A stretch of DNA of 64,000 nt. Origin: Lentisphaerae bacterium GWF2_57_35. GTDB lineage: Bacteria > Verrucomicrobiota > Kiritimatiellia > CAIQIC01 > GWF2-57-35. Position numbers and translations under genes: made by a program. Below, piece by piece: positions 49,069 to 58,662 of the stretch. Location of the stretch: NCBI GenBank assembly GCA_001804865.1, contig MHBK01000057.1, positions 60,025-124,024 on the forward strand. The letters run 5' to 3'. Position 1 is the stretch's first letter. Each line of letters starts with the position of its first letter. A model generated the notes under the pieces. That model was given only the letters and a program-made list of their open reading frames with translations, did not search any database and was not told the origin of the DNA.

Positions 49069-51786
49069 CTAAGCCAGTGCCCATGTTTCTTTGCATCCAA
49101 GGCTTCCGAAATTCGAGCAACCAATGAATCGCCCGTTGCGTCCAGTTTTCAAGCGCATCATTCCCGTTCCACAACGAGGACACATCCCCTTTTTGATCAC
49201 TGTTCCGTTTTTACTGCACGTAAAGAGTTCTTTCACGAACGGCGAGGGACAAGCCTTCTTTGAGAGAACATAGGTACAGAATTTGGCGCGGGTGAGCCCG
49301 ACATAGAAAAGGCGCCTCTCTTCGGCAAATTCAAAGGGTTCCGCGTCGGGGAGCACAAGATCGAGCAAGGGATCATCCGTGATGGTGCTCGGGAAGGAAA
49401 AAGATCCACCGTTGACGGCCAGCAAGAAGACGTAATCGGCCTCCATCCCTTTGGCGCTATGAACCGTGGAATATTCGATTTTCAAAGTCTCACTGAATTG
49501 GGCGGTCCAATCACGATACACCTCGGGGCAGAGATGCTTGTACCGCCCAAGCAAGTAGACCCGAAGGATTTTCTTCTCGGCAACAGCTATCTTCGACAAG
49601 GCCCAGAGTTCGTCTTCAATAAGGAACTCAGCCTCTTTGTCCTCGACGTATTCAAGAACCTGCACCGTCGCCTCTGTAGCCTCGTTGAGAGCCTTTACGC
49701 TCTTCTTCAACTGAACCGGATTGGCTTGAACGAAGGATGAGGCCACATCCACAATCCCTTGGGTCGAGCGGAAAGTATTCGTCAGAAAATTTTTCGCCGT
49801 CACGCCGAAGTGATTTTCGAAGTGAGTCATAATACTGATATCAGAACCGGCAAATCGGTAAATGGACTGCCAGTCATCCCCTACCGAGAATAGCTGGCAA
49901 TCCGGATTATGATCGAGTAATGCTTTGACCAACCCAGCCCTCCCCAGTGAAATATCCTGAAACTCATCGACCAAGATCAGCCGATAGGAATGGATGTATC
50001 GCCCTTCACGGACATAACGGGCGGCAACATGGATCATGTCCTCAAAGTCTATGCATTTATCAGCCGCGAGTTTGTCTTGGTAGGCTTTGTAAATGGACTC
50101 CATAAGCCCCAGAAAACACGCGGCCCTTGGGGGATCGCGATGAGCTGCAATCTTTGAGACCAAGGAAGCCGGATTTTGCCCACGGGATTTGCAATGGGTC
50201 AGAAAGGAGCGAATCAATATGTGCGTGCTTGAGGCCAGCTTGTATTCCTTCAGACGGGCTTCTATTTCCTCCCTTGATCGCAACTGAAATTGCTGGCCTC
50301 TCTTCCCTAATTCGGCTTTGAGGCAGTCAAAAAGCATCCCTTTTCTATACAAGGCACTGGTCGTCTCTATTAGGGCGGTTTGGCGCTCGGCATGAAGCGC
50401 CCGCTTCCAACGAACCCCGTCTTCATATCCCTTGAAAAAGTGCGGCGGCTTTCCGTTCTCGTCGAGGGCAAAATGCTCATGATAGAGGTTAAGGCCTGGA
50501 TAATAGAAATCCGGCTGATATTGCCGATGCTCCTGATCAACCGTTGGGAATTCATAGACTCTCTCATACTCATAGGAGACGCTGTTTATGTAAAGCCAGT
50601 TGGCAATGGCAACTTCTTCCATGGATTTAACCGATTCGCCATTGATGGTAAAAATGCCTCTGCGCCCATTCCGTTCCCGGCTAACCTGGAGTAGATAAGC
50701 CTCGTACTCCTCTAGGGTCTTAAACCGGAAAATGTCGGTATACGGCTGGGAATAGACCGCCTGAAATAGCATCCAGTTCTCAAGAAATTGACTGTCGGAT
50801 GCAGCAAGCTCCGCAATGATTTCCTGTATGACCTTGTTTTCCTGTTCTCGGGATTCATTGGCCCAAGGGGCAAGAAGCGGCCGCTTTCCTTCAACCTTGG
50901 TAATGATCTCCAGGCCCAACTTGTGGAATGTCCGAGATGTGACGCCATGCGAATCAACAACATGCTGAGCCAAACGAGCCGGAATCCGTTCGTCCAATTC
51001 TTCTGCGGCTTTTCGATTGAAGGCAATGGCCAATATCTCATCGGGTCGATAAAGTCCGGTCCTCAATGCGTAGCCAATTTTCGCTACGATAGTGGAACTT
51101 TTTCCCGATCCCGCGGCGGCTACCAGCAAGTTGCAATCCTCAAAAACGATAGAGGCTCGTTGCTGCTCTTCTGTCAACGGCTGGCCTTCGACACTCTGGA
51201 AGAATGAGCGCAGGCTCGTCATCTGTTGGATAACGAAATCCTCGTTGCGACGCTTGAGTTCATTTCGTGGCCCAAGTAAAAGGTCGGATAGTCGGACAAG
51301 GCTGGCTTGCATTTCTGCATCAATCAAGGCCCGGTCGTATAGTGGATGGGCATGGCCCTCTAAAATGGCGTTAAGCTCCGGCAATTTATTATTCAGGCTT
51401 GCTGTCCACACCAAAGCATCCCGATGGGATAGGTATCGCTGACGCGCATAGAATTCAGTCAAATCGGCCATTGCCAACTTGAGCGTAGAGCTCTTTGATT
51501 CGATCCAGTGAGCAATCGAATTGGACACACTTGTTTCAAGCACGTGCCGAAAATGGGTGGCGTTCCCTCGGTAAAGCCCGCCAACAGAGATTGATTCGTT
51601 GTTGGCTGCGATGTCCACAGATGACCAAATCAGGCCATTTCGGATCGTTACCTTCCGAATGAATATAAGTGGCTGCTTATACGGCTTATTCCCCTTCTTT
51701 ACCGTAATCACATCGTTTTCAAGCAATGCCAGCCAATCCCCTGAAAACAGCCTCCCCAAAAAACCGGGGCGGAATTGCATGCTCAT
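49069..51786 (-). CDS. HelD/UvrD-like superfamily 1 helicase with nuclease-like insertion and zinc ribbon
   Basis: The 905-residue protein has an N-terminal HelIV-type region, then a UvrD-like helicase core: AAAGSGKSS (Walker A, near residue 226), VDEFQDI (Walker B), GDDWQSIYRFAGSD, and VHSAKGMEADYVFLL. Residues about 390-440 hold an insertion (SMEEVAIANWLY, YQPDFYYP, LYHEHF) with the E...D...ExF pattern of a PD-(D/E)XK-like fold. The last 40 residues are a topoisomerase-type C4 zinc ribbon (CPRCGTGMMRL...GCSNF...GCKETW). E. coli HelD is a relative. In a phage cargo block it could serve replication, recombination or defence against other phages; which one cannot be told. Confidence 0.82.
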   Translation of the reverse strand: MSMQFRPGFLGRLFSGDWLALLENDVITVKKGNKPYKQPLIFIRKVTIRNGLIWSSVDIAANNESISVGGLYRGNATHFRHVLETSVSNSIAHWIESKSSTLKLAMADLTEFYARQRYLSHRDALVWTASLNNKLPELNAILEGHAHPLYDRALIDAEMQASLVRLSDLLLGPRNELKRRNEDFVIQQMTSLRSFFQSVEGQPLTEEQQRASIVFEDCNLLVAAAGSGKSSTIVAKIGYALRTGLYRPDEILAIAFNRKAAEELDERIPARLAQHVVDSHGVTSRTFHKLGLEIITKVEGKRPLLAPWANESREQENKVIQEIIAELAASDSQFLENWMLFQAVYSQPYTDIFRFKTLEEYEAYLLQVSRERNGRRGIFTINGESVKSMEEVAIANWLYINSVSYEYERVYEFPTVDQEHRQYQPDFYYPGLNLYHEHFALDENGKPPHFFKGYEDGVRWKRALHAERQTALIETTSALYRKGMLFDCLKAELGKRGQQFQLRSREEIEARLKEYKLASSTHILIRSFLTHCKSRGQNPASLVSKIAAHRDPPRAACFLGLMESIYKAYQDKLAADKCIDFEDMIHVAARYVREGRYIHSYRLILVDEFQDISLGRAGLVKALLDHNPDCQLFSVGDDWQSIYRFAGSDISIMTHFENHFGVTAKNFLTNTFRSTQGIVDVASSFVQANPVQLKKSVKALNEATEATVQVLEYVEDKEAEFLIEDELWALSKIAVAEKKILRVYLLGRYKHLCPEVYRDWTAQFSETLKIEYSTVHSAKGMEADYVFLLAVNGGSFSFPSTITDDPLLDLVLPDAEPFEFAEERRLFYVGLTRAKFCTYVLSKKACPSPFVKELFTCSKNGTVIKKGMCPRCGTGMMRLKTGRNGRFIGCSNFGSLGCKETWALA

Positions 51787-52054
51787 CGTCTTGGTCTCCC
51801 AAAGTCTTCTTTACCCGCCGGCCAAATACATTTTCACCTCACGGCCAAAAGCAGCAGTAAACAACAAAGTGGCAGGGTTGAGCCTGGGAAGCAACCTCAT
51901 TTAAACAGGAACCATTTCTATGGTTATACGATGAGATAAATACTCAAAACACTCGCAAAATGATCTTCTGCTTGGATATCAGAAGGGTCGTATTTAACAG
52001 GTTCTTCATGCACAAATCCGGGTTTCTGCAAACTTACCCATAATAGGGGCGGCA

Positions 52055-52270
52055 TCAGGCATCATGAGTTGACAGACTCTTTTGAAGCGCCAGAAATGCC
52101 CCCAATTTAGTATCGGAATGGACCACGAACCGGTGACCATCGCCATTGCGCGCATCAACGACATAATGCAAACTGTTGCCAACCATCTCTCTGGAAACGC
52201 CATATGTATAGCCGGCTTTGACGATCTCGTCGGCTATGATTTTCCAATACTGGCGGTCTGAGTTTTTCAT
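52055..52270 (-). CDS. Small hypothetical protein
   Basis: The 71-residue product (YWKIIADEIVKAGYTYGVS, then HYVVDARNGDGHRFVVHSD) looks like a compact alpha/beta protein with a DARNGDGHR loop. No family is assigned with confidence. It lies in the A/T-richer part of the cargo block between the helicase and a small exported protein. Confidence 0.5.
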   Translation of the reverse strand: MKNSDRQYWKIIADEIVKAGYTYGVSREMVGNSLHYVVDARNGDGHRFVVHSDTKLGAFLALQKSLSTHDA

Positions 52271-52433
52271 GAGGGGATACGATTAAGGAACAATTTGAGC
52301 CGGGTCAAAAGCATTACAACAATAGTAACCACCAAACCCCTACCACGATCAACCGTTCATTGGCATGGAAAGTCTCGATCAGTTTTATTTGCCCCTGGGT
52401 AAAACGTAAACAGGGAGCGCCGGTTTGATGCCT

Positions 52434-52907
52434 CTATGGTTTTGACTCAGTGATTTCTTCGACAATTAACCATTTCCTAACCCCTGATTCAGCCACAAGA
52501 ATAGAAATGGGGCTGTCGTAGTCTTTCATATTATTATGTCGAATCGCTTTGATCCTCACGTTGCCGTTTTCAACGGCATAACTAACGTCACGATATGTAT
52601 CAGTGTCTCCTCGCTGCTTCGCCAACGGCATGGAGCACCGAATTAGTTGTTTGTACTTCTGAGCGGACATTGTCAAAGCACGCCGTCTGCCGTCTGGATA
52701 TATGCGCGTATTTTGGATGAAGGCGTTGTCTGAATATAAGTCAATAACAGATGCATCAAAAGAGTTACTGAGTGTGACGTACTGGTTAAACACATCTTTT
52801 GCGGAGGCTATCTTAGGATTATCATTTGTTGTCGATGTTTCAGCTATTATGGTAGTCGATATAATCACACTTAAAAGAAATATCCGCATAGCAACTATTA
52901 ATCTCAT
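52434..52907 (-). CDS. Small exported protein, NTF2-like fold possible
   Basis: The 157-residue product has a signal peptide (IVAMRIFLLSVIISTTIIAE). The mature part (DVFNQYVTLSNSFDASVIDLYSDNAFI, then DTYRDVSYAVENGNVRIKAIR) has the order of elements of small NTF2-like domains, but the match is weak. ATG 52907 has AAAGGAGAA 6 nt upstream and replaces the longer frame from 52949. It sits next to the immunity gene and could be an accessory. Confidence 0.55.
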   Translation of the reverse strand: MRLIVAMRIFLLSVIISTTIIAETSTTNDNPKIASAKDVFNQYVTLSNSFDASVIDLYSDNAFIQNTRIYPDGRRRALTMSAQKYKQLIRCSMPLAKQRGDTDTYRDVSYAVENGNVRIKAIRHNNMKDYDSPISILVAESGVRKWLIVEEITESKP

Positions 52908-52983
52908 GTCTATTCTCCTTTGCAACGGGATTATAAAAATCTGATCCACCTGGCTTGGAGGTTTTCATTACACGCCCCTTGAC

Positions 52984-53574
52984 TCAATCAGGTACTCCCG
53001 GCACCACATTCAATGACTCACCTCTTGCAAACTTGCCCCATTGATTCGCGGTTGGATCTGCGAAGCCTATTCCCCAAAGTGCATGCTTAATAACGGTATC
53101 AACAAAGGGCTGTGTGACAAATACAGATCCGGTATCTTCAGGTATCTTGAACAAAGGAGACTTTGGAATCGCGGATTCTCGGAAGACATAAACCGGGATG
53201 CTGAGGATATGCTGAGGATCATCTGTTGCATAATGGATTACCGACCGTTCCTTATCGAGACAATCCACAATGTTAAGCACATTGATTGCAAAGAAGCTCT
53301 TTCGCCGTATCTCAATGAGGGGCAAGAACTCAACATATGGGCCAATTAATGGAAAGAGCACATCCTGTGCGCGTTGGGAGACCACCGGAGCAGCCCGCAT
53401 CCATGAGACGAAATCACGGATGCGCTTGCTCTTCCCAACAATTCTTAACGGGGGAGGGTTCCACTGTTCGCGCATGGATAATCCGACAAAATGATTGTCG
53501 AAATACGAAAGCTCAGTCCGCAGGACCAGGTCCTTTTCACAGGAAGTAACATATTTCCATACATGTTTCATCAT
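52984..53574 (-). CDS. Imm11-family (DUF1629-like) immunity protein
   Basis: The 196-residue protein matches the Imm11/DUF1629 pattern: PVVSQRAQDVLFPLIGPYVEFLPLIE, NVLNIVDCLDKERS, then VFRESAIPKSPLFKIPED and VFVTQPFVDTVIKHALWGIGF. Proteins of this family neutralise polymorphic toxins. Its gene begins 16 bp after the stop of the RHS gene with a nuclease C-terminus, so it is the expected antidote. It has no signal peptide, as expected for an immunity protein acting in the cytoplasm. Confidence 0.85.
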   Translation of the reverse strand: MMKHVWKYVTSCEKDLVLRTELSYFDNHFVGLSMREQWNPPPLRIVGKSKRIRDFVSWMRAAPVVSQRAQDVLFPLIGPYVEFLPLIEIRRKSFFAINVLNIVDCLDKERSVIHYATDDPQHILSIPVYVFRESAIPKSPLFKIPEDTGSVFVTQPFVDTVIKHALWGIGFADPTANQWGKFARGESLNVVPGVPD

Positions 53575-53590
53575 GGAGTCGCACCTATCC

Positions 53591-56500
53591 CTATTTGAGA
53601 CTGTTGCCTATTTCCTGCAAGCCTTCAATCGCCTGTTCCTTTGTCTTCCACTGCTTAGACGCCTCGTTTATCGCTTCGTAGTATTTGTCTGTGTGCAGTT
53701 TGCCGTGGATATCCTTAGATAATCCAACACCATTTTCAGCAGCATCAATATCTATATTAAATTTCTTTAAAGCTGCTCGTGCTTCATCGGCCTTTCCAGC
53801 AGTTCGTGCAACAATATGATGGCAAGCTTCAACTCCCTTCTCGACGGGTTTCCCTGCCTTGGCAAGATTTCGAGCAAGCTTTGAGCCGCGATAAATCTTA
53901 ATAAGTGTTCCCGCTCCACCAGGCAACACGGGAACACCAGTAGCTATTGAGTCATAAACTACCCCAACGGCGTCGAGTGCCGCACCGCCCCAATTCCCAG
54001 CCGCAGCATTTGCGCCAAGAGAGACAGCACCCATACCCACATTCGCTGCATCCCATAGACTCTCGGCAACACTGCCATCTGGATCCATGTATTTCAGTGG
54101 TGAATTGTTGACATACATGAAAAGGTCAACGCTCTCGTCTTCACCCAAAGGCTCTCTTGACAACCACCTCCCTAGAGAAGACGAATAGAATCTAAAGCCA
54201 AAATAGCTGGCGGCTGCTCTCGAATGGAAAATCTTACTTTGAAACGCCAAAAGCTGCGCATAGCTTCCGTTGTTGGTAATTACGTTCCCAAACGGTGAGT
54301 ACCGCAAACTCCGTACGACCGCTCCATTGGTCTGCACGACCTCGGTCACGTTGCCTAAGCCGTCCTGACGATAGTAATAGCTGACCCCATTGGTATGCCA
54401 TGAAGCCAAAACGCCGCCTATACCTCCGGCTCCTCCGATTGCCCCCGAACGGTCGGGTCCCCACACAAAGAAACGGATGGGCCGATTGAGCGAATCGAGT
54501 TCTGCAAAGGGCATCCAGCCTTGCCAGACATAGCGCACGAGGCTGATAAGCGCCCCTCCGCTGGTGTATTCAGCTGCCTCCCGAAGCCGGGAAGCGGCAT
54601 CGTACTTCATGATGCTGTAGCCACTGGCGTCCTGAACACGGATGATGCGATTCAAGGCATCGAAAGTGTTGGTGGCTGTAAAGGTTCGGGTTTGGTTGCC
54701 GTCGGCATCGGAATAGAAGGTCGATGAACTCCAGTAGCTCGTCACCCGAACGCGGCTGGTCGAAACGTTGCCGGCGGTATCGGTCGCCCGTACCCACACG
54801 TAGTTGTTGGTCCCCCAGTTGGTGATGGCGACGGAGGCCTCGTAGTAGAGTTGCGTGGCGCTGATGAAGCGCGTCACAGCGGGAATCCAGTTCGTGGCCG
54901 TGTTGCTTTTAACGGCTACCGCTGAGGGTTCGTTAATGTAGCCGCGAATCGTCGTGCTCTTGGGGCGCTCGTATTTAACGAGTTCGTTGTTCTTGTTATA
55001 GGTGTAGCTCCGCTGCTGCTTGCCTTCAGTGTATTGGGTACGATTGCCGACTCGGTCATAGGTAAAGCGTTGCGGGTATTGGGAGAGGACATTAGTTCCA
55101 TTGAGACCTGTGACCTCGATGAGTTGTCCCTGGTCGTCATGCTTATAGGAAAAGACGCTATTTGACGGGTCCACACAACGGACGATTTGATCGCGGTTGT
55201 CAAATTCATAACTCCAAGCTCCACCCGCATGGGTGAGGTTGGTGAGCCTTCCCAACAAATCATAGCTTCGGGTAACGTTCTGTCCGTTGGGAAAAGTGAC
55301 CTGGGCGACTTGCAAGCCCTGGTTGGCGTAGCTCACAGTGAAGGCACCTGGCATGGACAGAATGTTCGTAACCCGGTCGAGGTTATCGTATTGGTAACAG
55401 GTCACGAATTTGTTGGTGTTGCCCGTAATCTGCCAAACCATGCCGGTCAGGCGGTTGAGAGTATCGAACGCATAAGTCCACTGCTGAGTGGACGCGCCCC
55501 GCACTTCCAGCATGTTGGTCAGGCGACTGCCTACGTCGTAAAAATAGCTGTTGGTACTCCAGCCATCGGCCATCCAAACTAGTCGGTTGCGAGTATCATA
55601 ACGGGAACTCATTGCCGGGGTGTTGTTGGTTGAAAAGACGACGTTGGTTATTAATCCCGCGCTATCATGGCGGTAAGTCGTGCGATAACTTCTGCCGGAG
55701 ATGAAGGTTTGCAAAAGACCGTTGGTGGTGTAGGAAGCCTGGGCGCCATCGCCCTCGGCGTAGGTCTTGTGGGACGGGCGGCCTCGATTGTCATAGGAGA
55801 ATCGGGTCCGGTTTCCTTCCGCATCGGTCAGGGTCTTCAACGATCCGTCGCCGGTATACTCAAAGCCCGTAAAGCTCCAGTCGTGGGCGGTCACTTTCGT
55901 GAGACGGTTGACCTCATTGTAGGAGAAGCGGGTCTTTCGCCCGCTTCGGTCAACGGTCTCCGTGAGGTTCATGCTGTTGGTTTCGTAGAGCCAACGGTAG
56001 GGCTGCTCGCCGGGCAGGCGAAGTCCTGTCAGCCGATTGAGGCTATCGTACTCCATCGCGGCGTTGATCCCTTCGGGCCCAACCGCGTTGGTCACGCGGC
56101 CTTGGGCATCGAAGGCGTAGGAGGCCAAAGGAACGCCAGCGCGCAGAATGCGAGCGAGCCAGAAGTTGGGGCCGTATTCATAGGCGGTAGAGATGTTCGC
56201 CGCGTCGGTGGCGTTGGTTAGCCGTCCATAGGAGTCATACGAAAAGATGGTTGGTTGATTAAGTGCATTGGTGATGGCCGCCACATCCCGCTGGGCCGTA
56301 TAGCCAAGGCTCATAACGGTCTGTCCCGCCTCGGAAGCCATAGCCAGATCGAAGCCGTTGGGCATATAGGTAAAAGCCGTCTGGTAGCCATTCGGGGCCA
56401 TCGTTTGGGTCAGGCGACCCTGGGGGTTATAGGAATACGACCAGTTTTTGCCCAGTTCATCGACGATGTTGGTCGCCTGCAAAGCGCTGTTGTATTTGTA

Positions 56501-58606
56501 ATAGACCCGGCTGCCGTCGGGGTTCTGGGCGTAGTCAATGGCCCCTTGATACGGGAAGGAGGCATTGAGTTTGAGCAGGTGGCGGGTCTTGTTGCCGCTA
56601 CGGTCGGTATAATCGGTGAACGGCGCCCAACCGATGCCCGGCACGGACTCTTCGCCTCCGTTATAGTAAAGCACCTCCGTCGTGCCGTCTTCATAGGCGG
56701 CCGTGATACGCTCGCGCTTCCAAATGTTGGTGTAGGAGAACGTGACTTCGCCGTCCATCGTGCGCACGCTCTTGACGCGGTCGCGGTAAGTTCCCGAATC
56801 GTAGAACGAATACACGGACTGCACCCCGCCCATGTCGGTCACGGTAGAGACATAGCCGTTGGAATACGTGACGCTCGTCGAACGCCCGAAGGGGTCGGTA
56901 ATCTGTATGATTTTTCCATCGGCGTAATCGATCCGGGAGGTGTAGGAGAGCGCGTCCACAACGGCTATGAGCTTCGGGCTGGGTTGTCCATCATAGAGAA
57001 GCGTCACGGCATTGGAGTGCGTGTCCACGATGCGAGAGAGAAGCGCCTGCTGGACGTTGGTCGCGCCCTGGGGGGTGCCGTACTGCCAGACCGTTCCATC
57101 CGGGAATTCCAGCGTGTATTGATTCGCGGCGATCTTGGTTAGTTTATTGAAAACCCTCGCCGGTGAAGTGAAGGTGTTGGTGGCAGGGATGGGCGAATAA
57201 ACGTCGTTGCCTCCATCGGGCATAAAGACGGTTACACTGCCATTGCTGGTGGCCGGCGTTTCGACGGCATAGCTGTGATAGTTAAAAAACCATTTGGGGC
57301 CGAAGGAAGGCAGATTATTGTCCGCGTCAATGAGGTTATAGGCCATCGAAAACTCGACCGAGGGGCCAATGGCAGGCTGATACCAAAGAGGCGTATCCCA
57401 CATCAGGATATTCATGCTGACCGGATTGAAGGCCCATGTGCAGATTCCGGAGCCCCCGCAATCAGGGCCGCCCAGCATCGGCTCGCCGTTTCCTTCGTCG
57501 GTATTTACGTTCTCGATGCCGCAGCATCCGCCGGCAAATGCCTCAAGCTCGCTGGCCTCCAGAGTTTGCAAGGGATTCTTTCCCCAGGCCAGAAGCTTCG
57601 ACCAGAAGGAAGGCTTGAGACTCTCGGTTTGGGTCAAAGCGATTCCACTCCACTCCCTCTCGAAATCCGTGGCCGTCATCATGGTTTCGAGGTTAAGAAT
57701 CGGATCGAAAACCGTCAGATTGCCCTTCCGATCCTTGGCGGTCACGGTTACAAAATGACCGAAGCGGTAATGAGCGATGAACGGAGTCGGGACGGCTTTC
57801 GCGCTTTCTGCTTTGACGCCTTGCAACTCAACGCCCTCTTGGGCCGCCAGCTCAACTAATTCATTCGCTCTAAAACCGTACTCGGGATGAGCCATCACTC
57901 CGCGCAACGATTCGCTTAACTCCGGCTTGCCGGAAACCTGGGCGAAGCGGGACAAGGATTCGACCGCGCAACGGCGGGTTTCAGGAGCGTTGGCGCGGAA
58001 GAGCCCGGTACGCCGAAGCCAATTCCGAGCATAATCCACGCGGCGGCGGTCGGGATCGGTCTGGATGATCTCTCCCCAAAGCTTCTCCGACTCGTCGTAA
58101 TGACCGCGCAAGAACTCCAGCATAGCCATACGAAGACGGGCCTTCCTCGCTACTTCGGAGTATTCGTTGTCGTCCATAAGGCTTCGGCCCGCCTGCTCAT
58201 TCTCGGCGATGATGCCCTTGAAATATTCTTCCGCCTCCGTGTAGCGCCCATTGAAGCGGGCTTCGCAACCCAAGTGCAGTTCGGATTCGTCCTTCCAAGG
58301 GCTTTCGGGGAATTGTCGGATATGCTTCTTCAAAAGCGGCAGGGCTTGTCTGTAGTCGTGCCGGTTCCACGCGTCCATTGCCTCGCCGAAGGCTTTCCGG
58401 TCAGAAGCGGTGGACCGGGTTTCGGGGGCGGTCGGGGAAAGATTGCCGCCCAACTGCCCAGCCTCAATAAGCTCCTCATGCGTCGGGGTCCGTGAAAGGT
58501 CCAAGGGCTTCAACGAAACCCGTTGGCACTCCTCGCAGGGACTCGCCCAAGACATCATCGTCGACAGCAACATCACCACGGCAAAAAACAAACTCACCTT
58601 CTTCAT
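53591..58606 (-). CDS. RHS polymorphic toxin: TPR, C39-like peptidase, RHS repeats, AHH nuclease
   Basis: The 1671-residue exported protein has a signal peptide (VSLFFAVVMLLSTMMSWAS), TPR-like repeats (residues about 60-200), a C39-like peptidase with Cys213, His284 and Asp near 300, and a GGCCG segment near residue 358. A long RHS/YD-repeat shell follows (about 370-1510, ending YMDPDGS). The C-terminus is an AHH-type HNH nuclease (EACHHIVAR, then FNIDIDAAENGVGLSKDIHGKLH). Sec export plus RHS shell suggests a contact toxin that is not fired by type VI secretion. ATG 58606 is chosen for the best spacing from GGGGAG. The upstream frame to 58666 reads heptamer repeats. Confidence 0.88.
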   Translation of the reverse strand: MKKVSLFFAVVMLLSTMMSWASPCEECQRVSLKPLDLSRTPTHEELIEAGQLGGNLSPTAPETRSTASDRKAFGEAMDAWNRHDYRQALPLLKKHIRQFPESPWKDESELHLGCEARFNGRYTEAEEYFKGIIAENEQAGRSLMDDNEYSEVARKARLRMAMLEFLRGHYDESEKLWGEIIQTDPDRRRVDYARNWLRRTGLFRANAPETRRCAVESLSRFAQVSGKPELSESLRGVMAHPEYGFRANELVELAAQEGVELQGVKAESAKAVPTPFIAHYRFGHFVTVTAKDRKGNLTVFDPILNLETMMTATDFEREWSGIALTQTESLKPSFWSKLLAWGKNPLQTLEASELEAFAGGCCGIENVNTDEGNGEPMLGGPDCGGSGICTWAFNPVSMNILMWDTPLWYQPAIGPSVEFSMAYNLIDADNNLPSFGPKWFFNYHSYAVETPATSNGSVTVFMPDGGNDVYSPIPATNTFTSPARVFNKLTKIAANQYTLEFPDGTVWQYGTPQGATNVQQALLSRIVDTHSNAVTLLYDGQPSPKLIAVVDALSYTSRIDYADGKIIQITDPFGRSTSVTYSNGYVSTVTDMGGVQSVYSFYDSGTYRDRVKSVRTMDGEVTFSYTNIWKRERITAAYEDGTTEVLYYNGGEESVPGIGWAPFTDYTDRSGNKTRHLLKLNASFPYQGAIDYAQNPDGSRVYYKYNSALQATNIVDELGKNWSYSYNPQGRLTQTMAPNGYQTAFTYMPNGFDLAMASEAGQTVMSLGYTAQRDVAAITNALNQPTIFSYDSYGRLTNATDAANISTAYEYGPNFWLARILRAGVPLASYAFDAQGRVTNAVGPEGINAAMEYDSLNRLTGLRLPGEQPYRWLYETNSMNLTETVDRSGRKTRFSYNEVNRLTKVTAHDWSFTGFEYTGDGSLKTLTDAEGNRTRFSYDNRGRPSHKTYAEGDGAQASYTTNGLLQTFISGRSYRTTYRHDSAGLITNVVFSTNNTPAMSSRYDTRNRLVWMADGWSTNSYFYDVGSRLTNMLEVRGASTQQWTYAFDTLNRLTGMVWQITGNTNKFVTCYQYDNLDRVTNILSMPGAFTVSYANQGLQVAQVTFPNGQNVTRSYDLLGRLTNLTHAGGAWSYEFDNRDQIVRCVDPSNSVFSYKHDDQGQLIEVTGLNGTNVLSQYPQRFTYDRVGNRTQYTEGKQQRSYTYNKNNELVKYERPKSTTIRGYINEPSAVAVKSNTATNWIPAVTRFISATQLYYEASVAITNWGTNNYVWVRATDTAGNVSTSRVRVTSYWSSSTFYSDADGNQTRTFTATNTFDALNRIIRVQDASGYSIMKYDAASRLREAAEYTSGGALISLVRYVWQGWMPFAELDSLNRPIRFFVWGPDRSGAIGGAGGIGGVLASWHTNGVSYYYRQDGLGNVTEVVQTNGAVVRSLRYSPFGNVITNNGSYAQLLAFQSKIFHSRAAASYFGFRFYSSSLGRWLSREPLGEDESVDLFMYVNNSPLKYMDPDGSVAESLWDAANVGMGAVSLGANAAAGNWGGAALDAVGVVYDSIATGVPVLPGGAGTLIKIYRGSKLARNLAKAGKPVEKGVEACHHIVARTAGKADEARAALKKFNIDIDAAENGVGLSKDIHGKLHTDKYYEAINEASKQWKTKEQAIEGLQEIGNSLK

Positions 58607-58626
58607 CATCTTCTCCCCGTTCTTCC

Positions 58627-58657
58627 ATTCGGCATTCGGCAATCGGCATTCGGCAAT
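58627..58657. repeat. Heptamer tandem repeat between two large secreted-protein genes
   Basis: ATTCGGC/AATCGGC is repeated four times at 58627-58654 with a partial fifth. It sits between the RHS ribosome binding site and the stop codon of the upstream TSP3 protein gene. It is the same style of 7-nt array as the one in ileS, with a different unit. Confidence 0.8.
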
Positions 58658-58662
58658 TTTTC

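Noticed and set aside
53495..53722. Small plus-strand frame near the immunity gene
   Set aside because: It spans the junction of two minus-strand genes and shows no binding site or family pattern.
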